DNA of 64,000 nt from Siphonodentalium dalli (GCA_032622095.1 CP136065.1:242585530-242649529), one strand, 5' to 3'; positions 1 through 10,354 are shown, counted from the stretch's first letter. Notes: generated from the sequence alone by a model not told the origin. Made by a program: numbers and translations.

Positions 1-29
1 GAATATGTTTACGATAATCCAAAACGGCC

Positions 30-235
30 GCCATAATGGACGCCAAAAGTAGAACATTTGACGTGTTTTCACAAATATCTTTAAGATCAGTTTCTGCTTT
101 TTGGAACTGGTTGAGAACTGTGACTTTATTTTGTGATGGTCATGCGAACTGCCATTGTGATTGTAGTCATATTTCTTCAAGAAATTGGAAGAATTATGCA
201 ACTAAATGACAAATGCCATTTCTTATGAATATTCC
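30..235 (+). repeat. Dispersed repeat, copy 1
   Basis: This stretch matches, with many substitutions and in the same orientation, the sequence at about 63405-63690 near the other end of the window. Shared landmarks are a GCCATAATGG/GATGGCAGCC start, the phrase AGATCAGTTTC, an AACTGGTT(G/C)AGAA-TTGTGACTTT block and a later AGTCATATTTC-CAAGAAAT block. No ORF is evident. It is a member of an unidentified interspersed family; related GGCCGCCAT phrases occur at 14.7-15.6 kb. Confidence 0.55.
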
Positions 236-394
236 AACTTAATGGTACCAAAATTGTCACTTTGGCTCAAAATGGCAGCCAAAATATGGAAACTTGTAAA
301 TATTGCCCCAGCCTGTCACGCAACCGCATACAAGTTGTGGTTGATCAAAGAATGACTATTCTGTCATATATATTGAATACTGCCATGTTTATGC

Positions 395-880
395 TGTAAC
401 ACTTCCAGCTGGTCGACATGGCGTGAGTAAGGTTAAACTATAGTATTACGAGGGTCAGTGTCCGGACGGAAAGGTTTGCTATTCACATGGGAAAGCAAGC
501 TCAAGGTTGATAATCTCGCTGTTATTGATCTCGAGTCGCTAATCTCGCAAACATAGGGGCTATTCTCGTAAACATGAGAGTGTGTCTCGTAAACATGAGA
601 GTGTGTGAAGTAGTGTATTGACTCCAGCGGACGTTGACCCTTGTGATATATATTCTGGTCAGAGCTTAGACTCGGAGACTTGTGAATTCTATCGGAGACT
701 AAAGGTAAAGGTAAAGCTATCCATGACGCACGCGTCGTCGTGGTAGCTATAATTATGTGTTCACTGTGGCTGCCTGATGTTGAATATTATCTTCGTCTAT
801 TTTAGCTTCGTGTATAATAAACGTTTGTCCATGTTCTGAGAGTTCCGACTTAGTGCTAAAACAACCTGGGGAGTATTACA
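395..880 (+). mobile_element. Probable LTR of an LTR retrotransposon (partial element)
   Basis: The segment begins TGTAACAC and ends GTATTACA, so it has the TG...CA ends of an LTR with a short inverted repeat (TGTAA/TTACA). A TATA-like run lies near 641, and an AATAAA polyadenylation signal near 817 is followed by GT-rich sequence, the order expected for U3-R-U5. Nine bases after the end, TGGTGCCAGTGAGC (from about 890) starts with TGG as a tRNA primer-binding site would. A 21-bp duplication (TCTCGTAAACATGAGAGTGTG, twice) lies at about 567-607. No gag or pol ORF follows, and no second LTR was seen, so this is either a gutted element or a chance resemblance. Confidence 0.45.
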
Positions 881-1027
881 TCTCCTAAGTGGTGCCAGTG
901 AGCTAGACGCCTCTTGGAATTCTGGGACATGGACGTGTAGGCGATCACAAGGTATGACACAATTTGCAATTAATTGGCTGGTTCACCAGGTTCACAACCC
1001 GTATAGCTATTATTTCATTTATCTTTG

Positions 1028-1685
1028 GTTTAAAATTGTTGTGCCAATTTTGCAATATAAGGTATACTTAGAAACTACTGTTGATTCAGTATGTTTATTT
1101 CGAGTTGTCGTTGTTTCAAAAATCGTTGCGCCGATTTGAAATATTTTCGAGGTATTATTGTTACATGTACGCTCGGTGTGAGTGGCTTGAATCTGACACA
1201 TGTTACTAGACATACTAATGGTTACTGGGATAATATTTTGTGTCCAGGGTAATGGTATCCAATAATTGGATAAGAATTGATGTCACATTCTACACAGATC
1301 AGTCCCAGTGAATTATTAAATTATGCATGATAGATATATTGTGAAGAAAAACAATTCTCATCTCGAGTAAGCTGTCAATTATATTAGTTTTTAATTGAAA
1401 AAAATGTGATTAAAGCAAACAGTTGTTCAGGGAATATACGGTTATAGTTTAAATTGTTGCTACAAAATTTCTTTATAAGGTATGCTTGAAAATTACCGTT
1501 GTGCGTTTTTCTATGTTGAGTTCAAAATGGTTGCGTAAATTTGTAAAATGTAGTCAGCTATAGGAAATAATCACTGGAATATAATGTGTGTCCATCGTTA
1601 TATGGTATCCAATTGGTAAGATTGATTTTACAGTCTACACGTGAAGATTCCAATGAATTATTCAATGATGCATATATATACAGAG
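1028..1685. repeat. Diverged tandem duplication, about 400-bp period
   Basis: Blocks at about 1028-1340 and 1446-1685 share the same order of landmarks: GTTTAAA(A)TTGTTG, ATAAGGTAT-CTT, GGTATCCAAT-TTGG, TCTACAC, and GTGAATTATT/ATGAATTATTCAATGATGCAT. The copies differ by many substitutions and small indels, so this is an old duplication. No coding potential is apparent in either copy. Confidence 0.5.
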
Positions 1686-3900
1686 GTAGTGGATACGCCG
1701 CAGTTGTATGTCTGATTGTGTTCAAACAAGTTGAGTTTGGTTGAACATTTTCAGAGCGAAGAAATCTGTCACAAGGTTATGGTTAGATAATTTAAACAGT
1801 GTTTTTGATGCCTATTATCGTCTATATAGTAGGAGTTTGTCAAACAACAAAAGTAGTCCGGTTTGACATAAGTTTTGGTTTTAGAAAAGAACTTTATAGA
1901 TCATTTAGTTTGTTTTGAGCACGCTGAAGGCGTGTACATATAGTATTAACGCACTTTTGGTAAACTTGTTTGAGGTTGAATAACTTATTTTTGAATGATG
2001 TAAGTCACTGAACAAAAATGTTCTAGGAAATTCAGGTTATACAAGTACTAAATTGTCACACCATTATGCAGGTTATATAGGTATAGGACATTTACTGATG
2101 ATTTTATGATGTTTGCAAGTTAATCAGTATGATTTTAGTTAGTTCTGGTTTTGAACGAATTGTGGGTCCAATTTTTGGTTGAGGCTGTTCTGTCGGTCAA
2201 TTAAGCGTATAATATAGTTTCATTGTGCCTCGGATGATCGATTGGAAAACAGTAGTTATTATGACAGTTGTCAAGAGACTGGTTGCGTCCAGAAGAATGG
2301 CTAGAAAATTGATTATGCCATAATTACATATATTACGTGTATTCTGAGAGTGTCTAAGTATTTAATCAGACTAACATGCTATCAAGTATGTCTAAATGTT
2401 TGTGGACGGCACCGAGTACACGTAATAATATACATGTAGAATATAAAAGAAGGAAAAACAAAGAACTTACTTTTTAAGGAATTGTCCCAGAAAAGAACAT
2501 GAATTTATCCAGACAATCCTGATAATTCCATTGAAGAAAATACTAATTAAAGACAAAATTGGAACAATGATTGGTTCACGTCAATGTAATCTGCCAAAAC
2601 ATGCGAAGCATAGCCTCCAGAATTTCATATTTTGTTGGCGGTGCATGCGCCCCATAGAAAAAAAGAGGCTTGTCAACAAAGAGAGAAAGGTTATCTCATA
2701 CAGAAAGGTGCTTTCGGTCAAGGCATCTGTATTATTGAAGTTATGGGCCCAGTTAAGCAAACATTCATACATTTCAAAATACGGGGAATTTGGTTGGAAG
2801 TGGTCTCAATGGTGTTTGTACACTGGTGCGAATTCACAGGCGTAATATCTCTGTTTATATTCTAACAATACAAGGAAGCCCCTCTCAATTGTGGACACTC
2901 AATTGTTTATTCACTTGAATTGTCAAATATGACACAATGGAGCGTGGTGGAATAGTGCTTATAATTTCTGTGCAAGCTACAAAGGACAACAATTCGTCCC
3001 CTCCGTTTGTACCACCTGGAGAAGTCTATCAGAATCATCTGAGTTAATCCATGCACCCTCGTTTAAGGTGAAATGAGAGATTCGTTCTCGCCTGTCGTTT
3101 AACAAAAGTTGTATGAGTACATGCGGTTCTGATGAGACATTTCATTATCCATCATGATTGTCCTAGACAAACATTCTACACCACTGCGAAATGGTATGTT
3201 TGTCCTGTCGATTCAATGAAGTGGTAAATATGTACATTCATCTAGCAGTTAAACTGTGGTCAGTAAATGAAGACGGTATGCTGAGATGTTATTTGTTTTA
3301 AAGGGACCTGTAATCCGGTGTACGGTCAAGTTAGTATTTAAATAGAAAGTTATACATTCGTTAAATGTTGTCTGGAGTCATATGAAAATATCAGCTGTGC
3401 TCGGGCAATTGTCCAGCGATCCGTTTCTCGTGCACTTCAGGTGTGAATAAGAAATAAGCTTAAAGATTTCGTCAAGAGTTGTCTGAGATTAGCAAAATAA
3501 AATTCCTATTGTGACCGAACTATTGATTTCAAGTTTAAAAGGATATGTAGGAATGAAGGGGAATGATATCTTATTTTGATAGCGAGCCATATATAATTAT
3601 CTATGTGAACCAAAAAGCCATGCAAATTGTCTCAAGGTTGTACATTTTATTCCGTTGTTTCACAACGAATAACTATATATAAAATATATGACATTGATGT
3701 CAAATGTCCGTAATTGGTGTGGGTGTTACATGACAGTTGTTAGAATTACTAGCTGACAAGCTATAGGTAACTCGACGGGTATGCCCAAATACAGGGCCCG
3801 TGATATTTAATTTGGCGTTCCAGGTTTATGGAATCGTGCTTTGACACAAACGACGAGATTTGACACGTCGACGCTAATGGGTTTGTAAAAAGTTTATGTT
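1686..3900. other. AT-rich stretch without a recognisable gene
   Basis: Apart from the dispersed repeat at 2901-2985 I see nothing coding here. The longest open frames (about 60-105 codons near 2.5-2.9 kb) have no motif, no plausible composition and overlap one another on both strands. The right end borders the GC-richer viral remnant. Confidence 0.5.
2901..2985 (-). repeat. Dispersed repeat, possible retroelement 3' end, copy 1
   Basis: Shares TTATTCACT, GTCAAATATGACACAAT and GAGCGTGGTGGAATA phrases with 16293-16385, with good local identity and the same orientation. In the second copy the left edge reads AATTTATTTATTC, which on the minus strand is an AATAAATAAATT tail. A minus-strand retroelement 3' end is therefore likely, but the family is not recognised. 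Confidence 0.5.
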
Positions 3901-3937
3901 ATAGAGCATTGACACCCCTGCTCGCCTACCTGGTTGA

Positions 3938-4580
3938 GTCGAGTCTCCTGAAAGTTTGAACGTCCGCAAGGCCATCATCACATTTGAGAAACAAACCGAG
4001 GTCTGGCTCCCTGAATATCGTGATCAAGGCTGCAACATCATAGGCAAGTTCACCAGGGCAGCAAGGCCGACGGCAAAAAAACTAACACGGATGCTTGTGG
4101 TCGGCAAGGGAGAGCTTGACTTCTTGGTAATTGACACCCGCAAAAGCCGCACCCTGGTTGGCGCACCCCAATGGTGTGCCCTGGGCCACATTCTCTCATA
4201 CTACGATGGCTCGCAGCCCCAGTACACCCAAATGAGGGCCTCAATGCTGGCCTATGCCCACATCAACCTCCTCGCTATGCTGGCAAGAATTGAACCCGAC
4301 TAGGCTGTCCGGGTGGCCACTGATAGCAGTGACGCACAGAAGACCGCATGGCAGAAGCATGACTGTCAAGGCGTATGTCGCCCCCAAACTCTCCTCCTGG
4401 AATGGGTTGCTATTCTTCCCGGCGGTGCACCCGGCTCAGTGGCGTGACAAAGGGGAGCAGTTGTACATGCCACGGGAACACGCCGCGTACTTCTCCAAGC
4501 CAGAATACTGTAGCCAAGCCAAACTGATGGCAGAATCAACGGCGCCCAGCTACAACGACGAACTGAGCCGCACCGGCTGA
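3938..4580 (+). pseudogene. Family B DNA polymerase C-terminal remnant (viral element)
   Basis: The open frame after the stop at 3935-3937 has no good start (its first candidate codon is TTG), so this is an internal fragment. It contains a palm-like stretch with MRASMLAYAHINLLAML (about 4229-4279) followed, after a frame break at about 4303, by VRVATDS, which resembles polymerase motif C (usually DTDS). The coding signal then moves to another frame, with AQWRDKGEQLYMPREHAAY at about 4435-4491, and runs to about 4578. The exonuclease domain and the earlier palm motifs (A and B) are absent. Protein-primed family B polymerases replicate Polinton-type genomes; that role is taken from the family. 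There is no spacer before the helicase, so the two were probably one protein. At least two frameshifts are present. Confidence 0.6.
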
Positions 4581-5526
4581 GCTACCTTAATGGCGGATGG
4601 GGCGTGTCAAGACCACAAGAGCGATCGAGATCTTCCGGGTAATAGACCCCCTCGTGTTTACCCCGACCCATCGACTCCCCAACGAAATGCGGGCCCGTGG
4701 GGTCAAAGCCAAGACCTACCACAGTTTCTTCCGATGGAGTGGTCAGAATCACTGGACGCCCGACTGCATGGCGCAGAAGTTCATCCCGCGCGTCATCATC
4801 TGGGACGAGGTCTGCACTGTGCCGCGGCCTATCCTGGAGATGTTCTGGGACTGGCTTGACCAACACGGCATCCAGGTAATTTGCTGCGGGGATCAAGGAC
4901 AGCCGCCACCGATTGCAGCTGAAATGCCTCACCACTGGCTGCAAAAAGGCAGACTACTACGAAGAGGTTGGCGTCGACTACAGAGCAAACGATGAAGCCC
5001 TCAAATCCCTGAAAAAGCGTATACGCATTCAGAGTGACAGTGCCAGGAGATGCGGAAGGCTCTCCCAGCTGCCTGGGGTGGAACCGGTTTGTGGAGCAGT
5101 GGAGACCCGGTGACCTAATTATCACCAGTCGTCAGAAGATCCGCGACCGTGCACAGGAGCTGTTGCTCCGACGCGATAAGGACCATTTCCTAGATGTCCC
5201 AGTGCCTATCATTTACCACCACAAGGACAGCCGAAAGCGACCCGCCGCGCAGGGAAGAGCTCGTTCTCAACGACGTCGTTGCGGTCTCTATCGAGGCCGC
5301 CGAGTGTGCAATTAAAACCGAAGATTGGCGCCTGGGCTATGCTCTCACCGTCCACTCGAGCCAGGGTTATACGACCCAAGACCCACATAATGTCTGGATC
5401 ATCGAAGACTTCCTCCAGTGGTCCAATATCTGCTACTTAGCCGTATTCGTGGATTATATGCAACAGCTCGAAAGGGTAACATGTCCACCGGACGATGGGT
5501 TCCTATGCCAGGCCCGTAGTAACTGA
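4580..5526 (+). pseudogene. Superfamily 1 DNA helicase remnant (viral element)
   Basis: Helicase motifs occur in the correct order but in different frames. A damaged Walker A (SYLNGG... then VKTTRAIEIF, about 4585-4635) is followed by FTPTHRL (motif Ia region), Walker B IIWDEV (about 4795-4812), GDQGQPPP (motif III, 4888-4911), a middle part with FVEQWRPGDLIITSRQKIR, then ALTVHSSQGYT (motif V-like, about 5341-5373). The final YLAVFVDYMQQLERV lacks the usual S-R of motif VI. In this family the enzyme unwinds DNA during replication. It abuts the polymerase upstream and the HNH-like segment downstream with no intergenic spacer. At least four frame changes plus the loss of the Walker A glycine-lysine context make it non-functional. 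Confidence 0.75.
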
Positions 5527-5764
5527 ACAGTAACTCCGCAAGGAAATACAAAGGAAGCCTGTGGTATACAAGCGCCAGGACCAGGCTAATGGACGCCAGG
5601 GATTCAATCTCAAGGTCGACTATATCCTTGAGCTCCAACCCAAAGACACACAGCAGTTTTGTGTCGACCCGCTGGACAACAACAAAGGGCACTGCAGAGG
5701 AAATGTGAGGCTGACCTGTCTAGAGTGCAACCGAAAAAGAGGGGCTGCAGCACTTATCGTCTAG
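5527..5764 (+). pseudogene. HNH-like nuclease domain remnant, C-terminal to the helicase
   Basis: Readable from about 5545 to the TAG at 5762-5764. It shows NLKVDYILEL (about 5603-5632), where an HNH fold would have a D-H pair and here has D-Y, then CVDPLDNNKGH and GNVRLTCLECNRKRG with a CxxC (5717-5728). The spacing between the two halves is shorter than I expect, and the first CxxC is missing, which suggests an internal deletion. It follows the helicase in the same direction without a spacer, so it was probably the C-terminal domain of the same polypeptide. Function as a nuclease is inferred; the altered catalytic histidine and the deletion make this copy inactive. Confidence 0.55.
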
Positions 5765-6122
5765 TCCTTCTAACATAACTATATAGTGGCAGCTGGGTGC
5801 GGGAGGCACAACAAGCAACTCTTCCCGGACTAATCCGAGTGCTGGCCCATCCACTAAATAGCAGAGCACAGGCTGGTCTGGCTTGGTGACAGAGCGTTCA
5901 AGTCGGTACTCCTCGAGGGACCACACGGGGTCAGTTGCGCGTCGGCGGCCCCTTGCAACTCGCCGGGCTGGTAGAGGTAACGAACGCCCACTCTTGAGGG
6001 GAGCTTTTGTCTTTGAGCCCTATCGGGCGACCTGGAACCCCGGGGTGGCACGTTTTGTATAACGCCACCCTTTTATCTCGCTCGTCCTTCAGTTGCGAGC
6101 CGGTAGAAAGATTCGTGTCCAT
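5720..6122 (-). pseudogene. Integrase C-terminal (SH3/chromo-like) fragment
   Basis: On the minus strand, coding signal shifts between frames. VGVRYLYQPGELQGAAD (about 6000-5950) leads into WSLEEYRLERS and then VLCYLVDGPALGLVREELL (about 5923-5800). The pattern W-S-x-E-x-Y-R-x-E-R, Y-L-x-D-G and x-R-E-E-L resembles the C-terminal domain after the catalytic core of retrovirus-like integrases in Maverick/Polinton elements. The catalytic DDE core and zinc-binding N-terminus are not present; the fragment is cut near a (TA)n tract. It converges with the plus-strand helicase-HNH gene, overlapping its last about 45 bases. Several frameshifts are visible. A chromo-like domain from an LTR element is the main alternative. 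Confidence 0.5.
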
Positions 6123-6178
6123 TTTCGAGGACAGGATATATAGCTTCAGGGCTCGGTGCCGTGGGTTGCTTCATCCTC

Positions 6179-6194
6179 ATATATATATATATAT
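6179..6194. repeat. (TA)n microsatellite
   Basis: A short (AT)8 run separates the integrase fragment from the next minus-strand genes. It may mark a small insertion or deletion that removed the rest of the integrase. The following about 110 bases are AT-rich and carry no coding signal. Confidence 0.7.
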
Positions 6195-6303
6195 TTACAT
6201 AAATGTGAAATATATTCACAAATCCAATTTGATAAGGAGAATCACTACTGCACAGGTCCCCGGGTCGCTCGAGTGGCCGTCTTTCCAGTCAAATGTTATT
6301 ACA

Positions 6304-6676
6304 TCAACCCGCCGCAGCTTCAGAAGAACTGCAAAAAACTCTCGTCCTCTTCTGTTTCTCACTGTGGTCTGCCGTTTTGCCGTTTATAACCACAATCGCG
6401 GCAAAGTCACCATTAGTGTGAGACGCGGACAAGCACATTCGTAATATTTTACCATTCGCCAGCATGGGGTATCCACACAACACATCTCCAGCAGCCGAAA
6501 TTCCCCATGGTGAACGACCGATCGCCGCCCCTTCCAAGTAAACCACTCCACTTGACGCTGCCAATGTATTCTGCCCATAGAGTAATCAGGGCACTACCGG
6601 GTGGAGTACCAGTTGTTACTTCGTAACAGGAACTCTCACTGAGTGCGGAGCGCTCTATAGGGCCGTAGATGCTCAT
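6304..6676 (-). pseudogene. Small minus-strand viral gene, possible structural protein
   Basis: Starts with ATG at 6676-6674, where the start overlaps the stop of the upstream gene as ATGA, a compact viral arrangement. It reads MSIYGPIERS... through TLWAEYIGSVKW, then continues after a frameshift at about 6550 with SGVVYLEGAAIGRSPWG and FAAIVVINGKTADHSEKQ to a stop at 6304. Total length would be about 124 residues. It is rich in G, S, V and short beta-like stretches, with no membrane segment and no catalytic motif. I do not recognise the family. Its pairing with the 6673-7397 gene suggests a minor virion protein, which is inference. Confidence 0.45.
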
Positions 6677-7397
6677 CGTATCTCTAGTGCTACGGTGATC
6701 GGTAGGTCGCTATTCGTACGTTCACCTCTATCATCACGGACCACTATCTTCAATTCACTAAGTCTTCCGCACTGAAGACGTTTGAATCAGGATGATCGAC
6801 TCCAAAGGTGCCGATGCCACCAAATGAGTGACAGCCAAGTCCAATCGTTGCCAGGAGGTTGGACGGAGCCCCATCTACAACGGAACTAGAGCTGTTTATC
6901 TGTTCCAAGTGCAGATGAAGCATTGTTGTGGATGAAAAGTTGACGGGGCGGTCCCCAGTATATGCGCCTGCAGAGAGCCACTGGCCATTTAAACCGTCGT
7001 CCAATCCGAGCAAGGACAGAAGTCCATCTGTAAATAAGATATCCTGCCCATCATCCACGCTAGAGTTACCAAACCATTAACCATTAACCATTAACCGTCA
7101 GTGTGGTGTCGCTGTTTTCCTCCACAAGATACCCTAACTGTGTGAAGTTATACAGCCCTGGAGAGACGTATATTTCTTTAATTCCGCGACCGTCGCGGAC
7201 GCGCTTGTTGTGGCTATCGCGGTCTGTAGGTTCATAGACCCCCCCTTTCCACGATAACAACTCACCATTGTTTATGTTGTACCACACAACTGTATAAGTG
7301 ATGGAGCGGAGGCCAACTCGTAGATCCCCACCGCGATTGTCAATGTATTGGACGAGGTCTACCGCCTCGCCTTGACATTTGTGAGTGTTATGAACAT
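6673..7397 (-). pseudogene. Minus-strand viral structural gene (unidentified, possibly minor capsid/penton)
   Basis: Begins at ATG 7397-7395 (MFITLTNVKA) next to the divergent spacer that carries the palindromes. After a frameshift near 7362 it reads DLVQYIDNRGGDLRVGLRS and WYNINNGELLSWKGG, then GIKEIYVSPGLYNFTQLG to about 7084. A second block (7058-6750) has DGLLSLLGLDDG, MLHLHLEQINSSS and GGIGTFGVDHPDSNVF. The last part, GRLSELKIVVRDDRGE, ends at TGA 6675-6673. About 240 residues in at least three frames. Polar, glycine-rich, beta-type sequence without membrane segments fits a virion surface protein such as a penton or minor capsid protein. This is inference from position and composition only. 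Confidence 0.5.
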
Positions 7398-7401
7398 ACC
7401 T

Positions 7402-7430
7402 ATAGCGAAGCTATTATATTACTTTGTAAT
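7402..7430. promoter_or_regulatory. Paired palindromes in a divergent spacer
   Basis: ATAGC-GAA-GCTAT at 7402-7414 and ATTAC-TTT-GTAAT at 7418-7430 sit between the divergent starts at 7397 (minus) and about 7469 (plus). The same 13-mers recur at other gene boundaries of the element (10282, 10327, 10969, 11133, 12000). The location suggests a transcription signal or a mobile hairpin. Which of these is unknown. Confidence 0.5.
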
Positions 7431-7468
7431 AAGCTATAATTATATGTATACACGTATACAATATAATA

Positions 7469-8200
7469 ATGACGAATAAGGCGTTTGGACACACCATCCC
7501 AGTGGAATGTCATTCACAAAAGAGACAACAAATAGGTCATCCATGTGGACTTCATCAAACAGGACTGAGATGATGCAGATAACGCCTGGAGCACCTTCAT
7601 CCTTGAAAAGTCGCAAGGTTTCGCGAGCCGGGGGTTCAATGGCTGAACGATAGTATCAGGAACTACGTGTAGGCAATCCTAGGGACGCAAGCTCAGACAA
7701 TAACACACATTTTTGGGACAGGGACAGCCTTTGACGATCAGAAGCAGTTCTTAGCTAACGTGGAGGATGCAATTGCATGCCCCCGTGGATCTCACATCGG
7801 CGATCAAGCGATACCAGGATGTACTACAGTACGCCAGCTCCGAGATCAACTTTGTCCTTGGGACTGGGCTTTACATGGCCCCGGGCGACATGCTGCTCCG
7901 CATAGGCAAAGTGGCAGGGTGCAACAACGAAATCGTTATTGCTACACAACACCAAACTCTGGGTGTAAATACAGATTCCGTAGCTATACCCGCCCCACCG
8001 CCGACTGATAGTTACTACTGAACTGAAACAGGATTGGTCAAGACGCTGACACACCCAGGCAAATCGACGCTGCCAGTCGCTCCCGCCATGCCAGCTGTGT
8101 CGGTTCCCACGGAACAAAAGCAACAGTTGACTCGCCAAAATGAGGACGAAAAAGTCGCTATCGTTGTAGGAGGGGTTGTCATAGGGTTAATCACTCTTTG
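7469..8200 (+). pseudogene. Viral structural-type gene with C-terminal membrane segment
   Basis: The first plausible ATG is 7469 (MTNKAFGHTIPVE). The coding signal then appears as NAWSTFILEKSQGFASRGFNG, ILGTQAQTITHIFGTG and, in another frame, DLTSAIKRYQDVLQYASSE and FVLGTGLYMAPGDMLLRIG. An in-frame TGA at 8019-8021 interrupts it, and the same frame resumes through KTLTHPGKSTLPVAPA to VAIVVGGVVIGLITL, a hydrophobic stretch that could span a membrane. The end lies near 8200, where it converges with and slightly overlaps the minus-strand gene. About 240 residues, at least two frameshifts and one stop. The family is not named; a membrane-associated virion protein is inferred. Confidence 0.5.
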
Positions 8201-8921
8201 GCCCCACTGTCTACCTCTGCCAGTTTCCGCTTCTCCACTGCGATGTGCTCATCCAACGCGGATAGTTTGGCTGCATTGCCTTGTCCAGCCCCCTGATCTC
8301 GCGGAGGTTTAGTTGGGGGTCATGCATAGTTCCGCGGATCTCTTCAATGTCGGCATCCGTGAAGTTGGTCTCCATTCGTCCTACCACGTCCGAGGCCTCT
8401 TTTGCAGTTTGCCCCAGGTCCTGCAGCTCTACATAGTCTGCAGCAGAAGCTATACCGCCGAGTTCATTCCTTGCTGTCTGGAGGGCTGTGATCGCCTTTG
8501 ATCGCGCCCCGCCTCTTCCTTCTGGGCACCAGTCAACAAATCCCAAGTCTTCTCGGATTGCCGCAGTTCCACCCCGCCGACCGGCTATCGTCGCCAGCGC
8601 TAGAGACTCACTTGTACGAGCGTTTGCGAGAATGATATCGGGATAGGCCTTTAATCGGAGCTATCCGTGTTGATCGAGCTAAAAGTTTGAGGGGTCGCGG
8701 CAAAGGGCTGTTGTTCGTCCCCTTCTGGCCAGGGCATAAAAGTCATCAACTGCCGACTGCAGGAGTTCTTGCTGTAGTTGTGGAAGCCTGACTGAATCTA
8801 TGTTGCTGGTCCGGGTACCCAGGCCAGTCGGGTCGATCGGCTCAATGAGTGGCATTGTTTCATCTTGAGGATCAAGAGGATCCATCGGCTCTGATATCAG
8901 GATCAAATGTGGGGTTATCAA
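8196..8921 (-). pseudogene. Minus-strand coiled-coil-like viral gene
   Basis: Starts near 8921 (MITPHLILIS, with a second Met at MDPLDPQDE) with an acidic, proline-rich N-terminus, then LPQLQQELLQSAVDDFYALA. After a stop at about 8679 and a frame change it continues as LRLKAYPDIILANARTSESL and GFVDWCPEGRGGARSK. The next part is a long charged helical segment including AKEASDVVGRMETNFTDAD. A last frameshift near 8275 gives KLSALDEHIAVEKRKLAEVD and a stop near 8196. The C-terminal half has heptad-like spacing of hydrophobic residues, so a coiled coil is likely. No enzyme motif is seen. Probably an internal or assembly protein of the virion, by position only. Confidence 0.5.
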
Positions 8922-9058
8922 AGTATGCGATTGTTCTGTTATATGTATAGCATATGTAAGGTGTATCCTATCATATCCTATAATTGAAGGTAAGCCAGCT
9001 TCGATTCAATATATATGTTATACATATACCATAGTTTTTGAATTGCTGCAGACACAAC
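8922..9058. promoter_or_regulatory. AT-rich divergent spacer before the capsid gene
   Basis: The spacer between the divergent genes at 8921 (minus) and 9059 (plus) contains TATATGTATAGCATATG and ATATATATGTTATACATATA, both TATA-like and partly palindromic. It lacks the exact ATAGCGAAGCTAT and ATTACTTTGTAAT motifs found at other boundaries. A divergent promoter is the likely role. Confidence 0.35.
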
Positions 9059-10249
9059 ATGGCTTCAAGTCAGTACGGACGCAAGCTCAACCCATACCAC
9101 AGCCTGTGGGACCCCCTCGGGGTCAAAGGCATCAGACAGTCTGTTGTTATTACAAACAATCTCAGCACGTGGGCCAAACCAACAGCTGCTTGTGAGGTTT
9201 CCCAACCTCGGCGCCTCTGACGTAATAGATCCCGGGACAGTGCACCTGACATTTCCAATCACGCTGACCTACATGGATCCAAACAGGATTGTGGTGCAGA
9301 ACTTGAGCCGGGCTATTGTGAAAAAGACCACTACCAAGATCAGCGGTAATGAGGTCAACTCGATCGACGACTCCGATGTTCTGTACTGCTACCTAGACAT
9401 GCGGAAGACCACACAGGAGAACGAAAGTTAGCAGTATCAATGAATCGATGAGTCTGCCAACCAAAATACGACAAAAATACGCCTAAAGGCAGGAGATAAA
9501 GACAATTTCGTAGCGAAAGACAAGGCTGTCGCAAAAGCCTACATGAATCGCTATTACATCAGGGCTACCGAGTCCGAATACGCCATCACCAACATCAGCC
9601 TGGAGTTTGACAAGGTTACCCAGCCTGAGCTGCCCCGTATGATCCGCAGCCAGTATGCAGGCCGCTTCGCAATACTGTACGACCGCATCCTCCGCCACCG
9701 CAAGATAGTTGCAAGCAAAAAATAAACACTAATGAATATCAACCTCAACGTCCCGAGTCGGAGTATGAAGGTCATCATGTCCCCCTTTCGAAAAGTCGGA
9801 GATCCTTTCGACAGAAAAACCGAAGACTTCTACAATCCAAAGATCAATAGTGTTGAGATGACTGTTGAGGGCGAGCCAAACCAGCTCTACTCTCAATGCA
9901 TGCGTGGCTACCATCAATGGGACGAAGCCAAAGAGTTCTTAGCATCGTCACCCGCCAGCAGGCGACAGTCCGAAGTGGCGATGGTCGCAAAGGATCTGGG
10001 CCTGGCAGATGTGTCGCTGGGAGAGTTTCTGACCAGCATGTACGCCCTGTGGCTTGACCTCAGGGCAACTGATGACGGGACCAACTCCACGGTAGTGGGC
10101 GACGCATAGAGAATGCATAAGAGGGTATCACAATTCAGATCACACAAACAAAAAGAGGCGGCAGGCCCACTGAACGTGTACTTGTTCGCGGTGATTATGG
10201 ACGCACAACTCAACATAGAAGATGCACGGTTTGTCTCAGCGCTTTATTG
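9059..10249 (+). pseudogene. Probable major capsid protein remnant (F54H12.2-like family)
   Basis: ATG at 9059 gives MASSQYGRKLNPYHSLWDP. After a frame change near 9190 the coding signal continues with LLVRFPNLGASDVIDPGT and VHLTFPITLTYMDPNRIV to a stop at 9429-9431. Further blocks are AITNISLEFDKVTQPELPRM, AILYDRILRHRK (to a stop at 9723-9725), FYNPKINSVEMTVEGEPNQL, LGEFLTSMYALWLDLRA and VIMDAQLNIEDARFVSALY near 10249. The spacing between 9520 and 9570 is too short for the family, so an internal deletion is likely. I recognise the family usually annotated as F54H12.2-like. The capsid role is inferred from that and from the packaging ATPase just downstream. At least three stops and two frameshifts. 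Confidence 0.6.
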
Positions 10250-10270
10250 GTTACTACTAACGAGTTACTT

Positions 10271-10352
10271 ATTACAAAGTTATAGCGAAGCTATTATATT
10301 TGCTCTGCAAATAGAGTTACTATGTTATAGCGAAGCTATAATTACTTGTAAT
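10271..10352. promoter_or_regulatory. Cluster of palindromes between capsid and ATPase genes
   Basis: In order: ATTACAAAGT (10271), ATAGCGAAGCTAT (10282-10294), ATTTGC-TCT-GCAAAT (10298-10312), TATAGC-GAA-GCTATA (10326-10340) and ATTAC-TT-GTAAT (10341-10352). The last ends three bases before the ATPase ATG at 10355. Four to five hairpins in 82 bases between two genes point to a signal or to serial insertion of a small palindromic repeat. Confidence 0.5.
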
Positions 10353-10354
10353 AA

